From Candidatus Binataceae bacterium (GTDB lineage: Bacteria; Desulfobacterota; Binatia; Binatales; Binataceae): a stretch of 64,000 bases of DNA. The stretch is taken from positions 856,059 through 920,058 of the forward strand of contig DASRHP010000012.1 of assembly GCA_035650475.1 (NCBI GenBank). Direction: 5' to 3'. Each line of letters begins with the position of its first letter. The first letter of the stretch is position 1. This document shows positions 57,962-64,000 of the stretch, in pieces. The position numbers and the translations under genes are program-made. The notes beneath the pieces were generated by a model. That model did no database searches. It was not told where the DNA came from and worked only from the letters and a program-made list of their open reading frames with translations.

Positions 57962-58732
57962 ATGTGCACGTTGGCCATCTACTTCAAGGTCTTTGCCGAC
58001 CTCCCGGTCGTGATTGCGGCCAACCGCGACGAGTACCTATCGCGCCCAGCGCTCCCTCCGACCACCCTGCTCGAGCGGCCGCACGTGGTCGGCGGCAAGG
58101 ACCTGCTTGCGCACGGCACCTGGCTGGGGATCAACGAGCACGGCCTGGTCGCCGGATTGCTCAACCGGCGCGCGGCCAACAACGGCGCCAACAATCCCGC
58201 ATTGCGCTCGCGCGGGCTGCTCTGCCTAGACGCGCTGCGCCATCGCAGCGCCGCCGAGGCGATGGCCTTCGTGCGAAGCCAGAAGGGCGCCGACTACAAC
58301 CCGTTTAATCTACTGGTCGCATCGCGCCAGCGCACCTTCGTCGCCTACAACCGCGCCGGCGTTATCGAAATCGTGGAGCTGATGCCGGGGATGCACCTGC
58401 TGACCAACCTCGACCTCGATGACTTCGAGTGCCCGCGAATCAGCCGCTCGCACGAGCGCTTCGCCGCGCTCGGCGCCTCGCCCGAATTCGCGCGCGATCC
58501 CGTCGGCCGGCACGAGGAACTGGCGCGCTTGCTCGCCGACCATTCGACCCAGCTCGACCCGCGTTCGGGGCGGCCCAATTCGCTGTGTCTGCACCTTGGC
58601 GAATACGGCACCCGTTCGGCGAGCATGATCTTCCTCGGGCGCGAGCGCGGCGCGATCAATCACTTCTTCGCGCCCGGCCCGCCGTGTACGGCGCGTTTCG
58701 AGCCCGCGCCTGTCCCGACGACTGCGAATTAG
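57962..58732 (+). CDS. NRDE-family protein (TANGO2-like)
   Basis: A 256-residue protein of the NRDE/TANGO2 family, named for Asn-Arg-Asp-Glu. It has the N-terminal MCTLAIYF with Cys2 in the Ntn-hydrolase nucleophile position, AANRDEYLSRPA, LAHGTWLGINEHGLVAGLLNRR and NPFNLLVA. Bacterial members have been linked to haem or redox homeostasis, but the substrate is unknown. Its stop codon is directly adjacent to the stop of the convergent QueC-like gene. Confidence 0.9.
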   Translation: MCTLAIYFKVFADLPVVIAANRDEYLSRPALPPTTLLERPHVVGGKDLLAHGTWLGINEHGLVAGLLNRRAANNGANNPALRSRGLLCLDALRHRSAAEAMAFVRSQKGADYNPFNLLVASRQRTFVAYNRAGVIEIVELMPGMHLLTNLDLDDFECPRISRSHERFAALGASPEFARDPVGRHEELARLLADHSTQLDPRSGRPNSLCLHLGEYGTRSASMIFLGRERGAINHFFAPGPPCTARFEPAPVPTTAN

Positions 58733-59437
58733 CTACCTGGGCGGTGGGCGGCGTATGTAATCGGTGGGATCGGCAACCGCGGCCGCGCGGAACGCCTCGA
58801 TCCGCTCGGCGCACTTGGTGCAGGCACCGCAATGGCGCCCTCCCTGCGGTCGCGCGCACGACATCGTGAACTCAAGCGGCAGGCCTGCGCCGCGCAGAAT
58901 CACGTCGGCCTTAGTCATCCCGACGTACGGCGTGAGCACGCGCAGCGGCAGCCCGGCGCCGAGCCGCACCGCGCGCTCGACCGCGCGGAAGAACTCCGGA
59001 CGCGCGTCTGGGAACGGATTGCTCTCCAGCGGCGCCATCGCGATCGCCCCAATCCGGTTGTGTGCGCAGAACACGGCAGCCTTGGCGAGCAGGCTCAAGT
59101 TGCGCCCGAGGATGTAGTTGGACGACAGTGCCGCCTTGTAGCCAGGCACGCGGCGCCCGGTGACTGTCCAATGACTGCCGGCGACGTCGCGCATCGGCAG
59201 TTCTAACACGGTCAACCGATGCACGTTGGACATGCCAAGCCGCGCGACGAAGCGGCGCAGCGCGGGTAGTTCGTGGCGCTCCCACAACAGCCCGGCCCGG
59301 ATGTAAACGGGAAAGACCTCGCGCCCGCGCCGCGCCAGATCGGCCAGCATCACCGAGCTGTCCAGCCCGCCGCTTGCAAGTACGGCGAGCCGCCGCTTGA
59401 GCGGGACGATTCGGTAGTCGCGATCGGCGAGCGACAT
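58733..59437 (-). CDS. queC: QueC-like 7-cyano-7-deazaguanine synthase
   Basis: ATP-dependent enzyme that converts carboxydeazaguanine to preQ0 for queuosine or archaeosine-type tRNA and for deazapurine DNA. The 234-residue chain shows the PP-loop ASGGLDSSVML (21-31), the SNYILGRNLSLLAKAAV stretch and the MAPLESNPFPDARPEFFRAVERA region of QueC. The C-terminal zinc cysteines are in CARPQGGRHCGACTKC. It is somewhat diverged from classical QueC. It is preceded on the same strand by a TGxxxRxG-type SDR. The rest of the queuosine pathway is not in view. Confidence 0.82.
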   Translation of the reverse strand: MSLADRDYRIVPLKRRLAVLASGGLDSSVMLADLARRGREVFPVYIRAGLLWERHELPALRRFVARLGMSNVHRLTVLELPMRDVAGSHWTVTGRRVPGYKAALSSNYILGRNLSLLAKAAVFCAHNRIGAIAMAPLESNPFPDARPEFFRAVERAVRLGAGLPLRVLTPYVGMTKADVILRGAGLPLEFTMSCARPQGGRHCGACTKCAERIEAFRAAAVADPTDYIRRPPPR

Positions 59438-59461
59438 GCGGGCGTGCGGAGCCAAGGCGGT

Positions 59462-60196
59462 CTAGTTGAGCAGGCGGCCGCCGTCGAGCAGCAGCGTCGA
59501 GCCAGTGGCGAAGTCGGTGCCCTCGCACAGGAAGAGCACCGCGTTGGCGACGTCTTCGGGCGAGCCGAGCCGCTTGGTGAGGGTCGCCGCGGCAAGCCGC
59601 GCGTTCTCCTCCGCGCTGTAGTCCTCGGGCGGCATTACGGGGCCCAGTGCGACGCAGTTGACCTGCACCTCCGGTGCGAGCGCCTTTGCCAGCGCGCGGG
59701 TCAGCCCGATGAGCCCGCTCTTGGAGACGGTGTAGGGCAGGTAGTTGTTGTACGGCCGGATGCCGGCCCAGTCGCCGATATTGACGATCTTCCCCGCGCC
59801 CTGCCGGCGCATCGCGAGACCCGCCGCCTTGGCCAGGAAGAACGGCGCCTTCAGATTGACGTCAAGATTAAGGTCCCAGTCCCGCTCGGTCAGTTCTTCC
59901 AGCGGCCTGCGGTAGAAGATCGAAGCGCAGTTCACCAGGACGTCGATGCGGCCGAAGGCAGCCATCACTTCGGCGGTCATCCGGTCGATCTCGGCGACGC
60001 GTTCGAGGTTGGCGCCGAAGGCGCGCGCGTGGCCGCCTGCGCGCTCGATTTCGGCCACCACCTGGTCGGCCTCGGCGCGCGAGCGATTGTAATGCACAGC
60101 CAGCTTTGCGCCGCGCCCGGCGAGGCGAAGCGCGATCGTGCGGCCGACGCGGCGCGCGGCGCCGGTGACCAGCGCAACCTTGTCTTTGAGCTCCAT
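59462..60196 (-). CDS. SDR oxidoreductase of the TGxxxRxG (pteridine-reductase-like) type
   Basis: A 244-residue short-chain reductase with the cofactor motif TGAARRVGR (residues 11-19), which is the TGxxxRxG variant seen in FolM/PTR1 pteridine reductases rather than the common TGxxxGxG. The active-site Tyr-x3-Lys is in YTVSKSG, and the asparagine in VNCAS. Given this motif and a queC neighbour (both draw on GTP-derived pterins or deazapterins), a dihydromonapterin or dihydropteridine substrate is reasonable. The end GSTLLLDGGRLLN is typical of SDRs. It sits between the LpxC fusion and queC on the minus strand. Confidence 0.85.
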   Translation of the reverse strand: MELKDKVALVTGAARRVGRTIALRLAGRGAKLAVHYNRSRAEADQVVAEIERAGGHARAFGANLERVAEIDRMTAEVMAAFGRIDVLVNCASIFYRRPLEELTERDWDLNLDVNLKAPFFLAKAAGLAMRRQGAGKIVNIGDWAGIRPYNNYLPYTVSKSGLIGLTRALAKALAPEVQVNCVALGPVMPPEDYSAEENARLAAATLTKRLGSPEDVANAVLFLCEGTDFATGSTLLLDGGRLLN

Positions 60197-60280
60197 CAGT
60201 GTGGTTCCGGCCCGGGCGCATGTACGCCCCGCGCGTAACGATTGTGGCGCACCGCGCGCCGGTCGTCCACCGCGCGGCTT

Positions 60281-61540
60281 CTACAGCGCCGCCTTGATCG
60301 CACGCAACAGGGCAAGATTGTCGGAGTGGCCGGTCTTGCGCGCGATCACGTGCCCTGCCACTGGTCGTCCGAGCAGATAGAGATCGCCGATGAGGTCGAG
60401 CACCTTATGGCGTGCGAACTCGTCGCTGAAACGCAGCGTCGTGTTTACGACCTTCTGGTCGTCAATCAGGATGAGGTTGTCGAGCCGGCCGCCGCTCGCC
60501 AACCCCATCTCGGCGAGCTTATGAAACTCGCGCACGAAGCCGAAAGTGCGCGCCGGCGCGATCTCACGCACGTACGCCTCGGGCGAGCTCAGTTCAAAGT
60601 GGACGCTCTGACGCCCGATCGGCGCAGGATATTCAAGCGTGTAGTCGACGACAAGACAATCGGCAGGTTCGATGCGGATCGATTCGCCGTCGTGGCCGAT
60701 TGCGATCGGACGCGCGACGCGCACCGGCTCGATCGCCGCGTCCTGATCGGCAACACCCGCCTCGGCAATCTGGCGGCAGAACTCGAGCGCCGAGCCGTCG
60801 AGCGCGGGCACTTCGTCGTCGGTCTTGATGAGCAGGTTGGTGATACCCATCCCGTGCAGCGCTGACATCAGGTGCTCGACCGTGCGCACCGAGCGTCCGC
60901 CCGCGGTCAGCGTGGTGTTGTAGCCGGTGTCCGTGACGTTCTCCAGGCGCGCGACAATCGTGGTTTCGTCGGCGAGCGAGGAAAAAACGATGCCGCTACC
61001 CGGAGGCGCCGGGTGCAGGATCACGCCGGTCTTGAGCCCGCTGTGTAATCCCTGTCCCCCCGCCACCACCGGGCGCGCGAGTGTGCGTTGAGCGCGGCCG
61101 CCCAGCGCAGGGCGCACAGGCGCAAGCGCTGGCACGCGCGCCGCTTCGCCGCCGGCGGACATCCGCACGCCGCCGTTCTCGCGCTCGAGCACGCGCGCGA
61201 TCGAAGCGAGCAGCCCGTGCACAGAGAACGGCTTTTCGATGAAGTCAGCCGCGCCAAGGCGGGTCGCGGCGACCGCGCTCTGGATATTGCCGTGGCCGGA
61301 AATCATGATCACGCGCACTTCGGGACGTTCAGTCTTGATCCGGCGCAGGAGCTCAATGCCGTCGATACCTGGCATCCAGATATCGAGCAGGACCAGCGCC
61401 GGGTGCTCGCGCGCAATCAGCTCCATCACGCCGGCGGGGTCGCCGGTGTCGAGCACGCGAAAGCCCTCGTCGCCCAGAATGCCGCGCAGCGAGGACCGGA
61501 TCCGCTCCTCATCATCCACCACCAATACGGTCTCGTTCAC
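60281..61540 (-). CDS. lpxC: Fusion of response-regulator receiver domain and LpxC deacetylase
   Basis: Residues 1-120 are a receiver domain: acidic triad VDDEE (8-12), phosphoacceptor Asp53 in VLLDIWMPG, Ser81 in MISGHG and Lys103 in FIEKPFS. After a 30-residue linker, residues 150-419 form LpxC, the zinc deacetylase of UDP-3-O-acyl-GlcNAc that commits carbon to lipid A. Its zinc ligands His223 (VEHLMSALHG), His378 and Asp382 (RHKVLDLIGD) and catalytic His405 (KTGHSDN) are intact. The NtrY-like kinase gene lies 43 bases upstream. No AAA+ or DNA-binding part of NtrX is present. A receiver placed directly on LpxC implies phosphorylation-dependent control of enzyme activity or turnover. Confidence 0.9.
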   Translation of the reverse strand: MNETVLVVDDEERIRSSLRGILGDEGFRVLDTGDPAGVMELIAREHPALVLLDIWMPGIDGIELLRRIKTERPEVRVIMISGHGNIQSAVAATRLGAADFIEKPFSVHGLLASIARVLERENGGVRMSAGGEAARVPALAPVRPALGGRAQRTLARPVVAGGQGLHSGLKTGVILHPAPPGSGIVFSSLADETTIVARLENVTDTGYNTTLTAGGRSVRTVEHLMSALHGMGITNLLIKTDDEVPALDGSALEFCRQIAEAGVADQDAAIEPVRVARPIAIGHDGESIRIEPADCLVVDYTLEYPAPIGRQSVHFELSSPEAYVREIAPARTFGFVREFHKLAEMGLASGGRLDNLILIDDQKVVNTTLRFSDEFARHKVLDLIGDLYLLGRPVAGHVIARKTGHSDNLALLRAIKAAL

Positions 61541-61583
61541 GCTTTTTTCCTGTTTAGAAGGGATGCGCCGCGCGAAATGCGCG

Positions 61584-63821
61584 CTAGCTGAGAACGTTCG
61601 CGAATTGCTGGTCTTTTATAGGAAATTCGAGCACGAATCTACTTCCCCGCGGCGCCCGCTCGCGCACCCGCACGAAGCCGTGATGGTCGGCGACGATAGC
61701 GGAGACAATCGCCAGGCCCAGGCCGGTGCCACCCTTACGGGTCGAAAAATAGGGCTCGAAGATACGCGAGCGCATCGCCGGCGCAATTCCGGGTCCGTTG
61801 TCACAAACTTCCAGGGTGACCACTCCGCTGAGCGCGTCGAAGGCCGTGCGCAGCTCCACCCGCGCCCGTTCGCCGCCGTTGGGGTTGGCCGTGCGCGCGG
61901 CGTACACCGCGTTCTCCATCAGATTGACCAGCGCGCGCTTGAGCGCCTCGCGGTCGATCGCGATGCGCGGCAGCGTCGGCGCCAGCTCGACAGCGAATTC
62001 GACGCCCGGGTTGGTCTCGCGAAACGTGGCCGCGGTCTCTTCCACGAGCGGATTCAAGTGGCCGGGCACCGGGTTGAGATGGGGCATCCGGGCGAAGGCC
62101 GAGAACTCAGCGACCAGGCGTTTTAGGTCTTCGACCTCGCTGATGATCGTGCGCGTGCACTCTTCGAGCAGCTTGCCCGCCTCGCCATCCGCGCCCGCGG
62201 CGAGTTGACGGCGCAGCCGCTCGGCCGAGAGCTGGATCGGCGTCAGCGGATTCTTGATCTCGTGCGCGATGCGGCGGGCGACCTCGCGCCACGCCTCCAT
62301 CCGCTCGACCTTGGCGAGCTGGCTTACGTCTTCCAGGAACAGCACCGTGCCCAGCTCGCCGCTCTCGCCCAGTGCGCTCGCCGTCACCATCAGTTCATGC
62401 TCGCCGCCGCCGTTGAACGGCTCCAGCTTGAGCGAGGAGTGCGCTTCGTGGGGATGGCGGTTTTGCGCGAAGATCTCGTCAAGCGCCTGCGCCAGGGCCG
62501 GACGGAAGACCGCGCGCCATGAACTCCCGAGCGCGTCAGCGGCTTTCAGCCCTAACATCCGCTCCGCGCACGGGTTGATTGCCGTGACCGTCCCCTGCTC
62601 GTCGAGGCCGATAACCCCCGCGCTGACGTTGCGCAGCAGCGTTTCGGTGTATGAACGGCGGCGCTCCAATTCGGCGCGCGAGGCGCGCAGATCGGCGGTC
62701 ATCCGGTTGAACGAAAGGACCAACTGGCCAATCTCGTCATCGCCGACCGACGGGATTTGATAGTCAAGCTCGCCGTGGGCTATCGCCTGGGTGCCTTCGG
62801 CGAGCAGCTTGATTGGTCCGGTGACGCCCCGCGCAAGGAACATCCCGAACCAGCTCGCCAGCAGCACCACGACCAGCCCGATCAGCGTCAGCGCCAGGAA
62901 ATAGCTGTGCAGGATGGGCTGATGAAGAATGCGCAACTGGGAGTAGTCCTCGAAGGTTTTCGAGATGCCGGCGGCGCGCTGTGCCAGGCTGCGCGGCAGG
63001 AAATAGTCCACCACCACCGCGCCGATCACCGCGTCGGAGTCCGCGGAAGTGTAGATGGGCGCGCTGCCGCGGATGATGTCCGACTTGCCCAGGCTGTCGG
63101 TGCGGGTTGTCGCGTGTCCGCTCAGGGTTTGCGCCAGTAGCGGCGATTCTGGCGCGACGCCGATTCCAGTCGGGGTCTTGGGACTCAGCGCGAGCAGCAA
63201 CAGGCGACGCTCGCGGTCGAAGACCTCGATTGTACCGAGGTTGTACTCCTGCTGGCGTTGCTCGACGAACGTCTTCAGCGCGGCCCGCTGGTCGGGCTTG
63301 AGCAGGCCGCGGGCGGCGATCTCGCCGGCCAGCACCCGCGCGAAGTGCGCCGCATTGTTGGCCGAGTTAAGGTAATAGACCTTGGCGATGTCGAGCGAGT
63401 CGTCGAGCACGCGCTCGTACTCGGGGTTGAACCAGCTCCCGACGTCGGCGTGCAGGAAGGCGCCCGCAACCACCAGCAGGAAGGCGCTCGGGACCAGCGC
63501 CACCGCGATAAAGCCCAGCACCAGGCGGACCTGGAACTTCGAGCCGATCAGCCCGCGGCGATGCTCGAAGATGACCTTGGCGAGGTTGCGTCCGACCAGC
63601 AGCAGGAGCAGGCCGAGCAACAGGAAGCTGAGGTCGAACAGCAGGATTACAACGAGGTTGGAAACCAGCGAGGTGTGGCGGCTGAGCGGCGGCAACTCGG
63701 TCTGGGCGAGCACGAAGGCGACCAGCACGGCCGCCGCCACGCCCACCGCGATAAGCTCGCGCCGGCGGCGCTTGAGCTCAGCCTCGCGCGCCGCGTCTGT
63801 GACTTTGACCTCGTCGGCCAC
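61584..63821 (-). CDS. ntrY: NtrY-like membrane sensor histidine kinase
   Basis: A 745-residue transmembrane sensor kinase. The first half has three hydrophobic segments (about 22-40, 51-76 and 100-122), an extracytoplasmic sensing region (130-300) and a further membrane helix near 308-331. HAMP (332-385) and PAS (about 390-500) follow, then a HisKA domain with phospho-accepting His520 in RIAHEIKNPLTPIQLSAERL and an ATPase domain with N, G1 and G2 boxes (LMENAVYAA, DNGPGIAP, GTGLGLAI). This is the NtrY layout, usually paired with NtrX. The cognate receiver here appears to be fused to LpxC. The start is GTG, three bases after the preceding gene. Confidence 0.93.
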   Translation of the reverse strand: MADEVKVTDAAREAELKRRRRELIAVGVAAAVLVAFVLAQTELPPLSRHTSLVSNLVVILLFDLSFLLLGLLLLLVGRNLAKVIFEHRRGLIGSKFQVRLVLGFIAVALVPSAFLLVVAGAFLHADVGSWFNPEYERVLDDSLDIAKVYYLNSANNAAHFARVLAGEIAARGLLKPDQRAALKTFVEQRQQEYNLGTIEVFDRERRLLLLALSPKTPTGIGVAPESPLLAQTLSGHATTRTDSLGKSDIIRGSAPIYTSADSDAVIGAVVVDYFLPRSLAQRAAGISKTFEDYSQLRILHQPILHSYFLALTLIGLVVVLLASWFGMFLARGVTGPIKLLAEGTQAIAHGELDYQIPSVGDDEIGQLVLSFNRMTADLRASRAELERRRSYTETLLRNVSAGVIGLDEQGTVTAINPCAERMLGLKAADALGSSWRAVFRPALAQALDEIFAQNRHPHEAHSSLKLEPFNGGGEHELMVTASALGESGELGTVLFLEDVSQLAKVERMEAWREVARRIAHEIKNPLTPIQLSAERLRRQLAAGADGEAGKLLEECTRTIISEVEDLKRLVAEFSAFARMPHLNPVPGHLNPLVEETAATFRETNPGVEFAVELAPTLPRIAIDREALKRALVNLMENAVYAARTANPNGGERARVELRTAFDALSGVVTLEVCDNGPGIAPAMRSRIFEPYFSTRKGGTGLGLAIVSAIVADHHGFVRVRERAPRGSRFVLEFPIKDQQFANVLS

Positions 63822-63824
63822 GCC

Positions 63825-64000
63825 TCAGCGCCTCAACAGAGCCAGCAACAGGCTCAGGATGACACTGATCACGATCGCCGTGGTTAGTGGAAAATACAGC
63901 GCGAAATTGCCGCGCCGCACGTAGATGTCGCCGGGCAGCCGGCCCAGCCCGGGTATCGAGCCAAGTCCCCATAGCGCCGCGCCGAGCACGATCAGAATGA
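63825..64000 (-). CDS. DUF2905 membrane protein (3' end, truncated by window edge)
   Basis: Only the C-terminal 57 codons are visible. They read LIVLGAALWGLGSIPGLGRLP, then GDIYVRRGNFALYFPLTTAIV and a second hydrophobic helix ending LLALLRR. This is the DUF2905 pattern, a small two-helix membrane protein of unknown function. It ends three bases before the NtrY-like kinase start, so the two are probably co-transcribed. The N-terminus lies beyond the window. Confidence 0.85.
   Translation of the reverse strand, partial: ILIVLGAALWGLGSIPGLGRLPGDIYVRRGNFALYFPLTTAIVISVILSLLLALLRR

Overview
This window is chromosomal sequence of very high GC content from a diderm (LPS-making) bacterium. LpxC, RlpA, an NtrY-like kinase and class III CoA-transferase clusters are all present. 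The gene mix (CoA-transferases, acyl-CoA dehydrogenase, many NTF2-like and uncharacterised secreted proteins) fits an uncultured deltaproteobacterium-like or Binatota-like soil lineage, but that placement is an inference. I saw no rRNA, tRNA, CRISPR array, insertion sequence, phage gene or replication origin. The window holds about 60 protein genes, densely packed in short operons on both strands.

Layout. (1) 0.3-6.9 kb, minus: a five-gene carboxylic-acid/CoA operon with an acyl-CoA synthetase, a cyclase-family hydrolase and three different class III CoA-transferases. (2) 7.1-15.9 kb: glutamine amidotransferase, acetyltransferase, Ogt DNA repair, an ECF sigma factor next to a DUF4168 secreted protein with a sigma-E-like promoter, acyl-CoA dehydrogenase, isocitrate dehydrogenase and small secreted proteins. 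(3) 16.1-20.0 kb: mdh-sucC-sucD-ndk, a TCA-cycle/nucleotide block. (4) 20.1-29.6 kb: rlmN, mtnP, a PfkB kinase preceded by a possible 10-codon leader peptide, glycosyltransferase, UDP-glucose dehydrogenase, epimerase, lepA, lepB and a coiled-coil protein. (5) 29.7-40.9 kb: the pyrimidine operon pyrR-pyrB*-pyrC-carA-carB, then recG and a Nudix hydrolase. (6) 40.9-49.0 kb: two tandem HExTH metallopeptidase-like envelope proteins coupled to RlpA, dgt, a TPR protein, a 23-residue-repeat protein, a glycine-zipper lipoprotein and a DsbA-family protein. (7) 49.3-54.4 kb, minus: TPR membrane protein, bifunctional nuclease, a CoxE-like VWA/MoxR pair and an FAD oxidoreductase. (8) 54.5-58.7 kb: a sulfatase/sulfotransferase cassette and an NRDE protein. 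(9) 58.7-64.0 kb, minus: QueC-like, SDR, a receiver-LpxC fusion, an NtrY-like kinase and a partial DUF2905 protein.

Three things stand out. First, pyrB* encodes a single 648-residue chain: an intact aspartate carbamoyltransferase catalytic domain, a PyrI-type four-cysteine zinc motif, and a PyrR-like phosphoribosyltransferase domain where the PyrI allosteric domain would be expected. Second, a separate pyrR heads the operon, preceded by a promoter, a PyrR-binding-loop-like hairpin and an intrinsic terminator, so pyrimidine control may act on both transcription and enzyme. Third, the NtrY-like kinase is followed not by an ordinary NtrX regulator but by a receiver domain fused to LpxC, the committed enzyme of lipid A synthesis, suggesting direct phospho-signalling control of outer-membrane synthesis.
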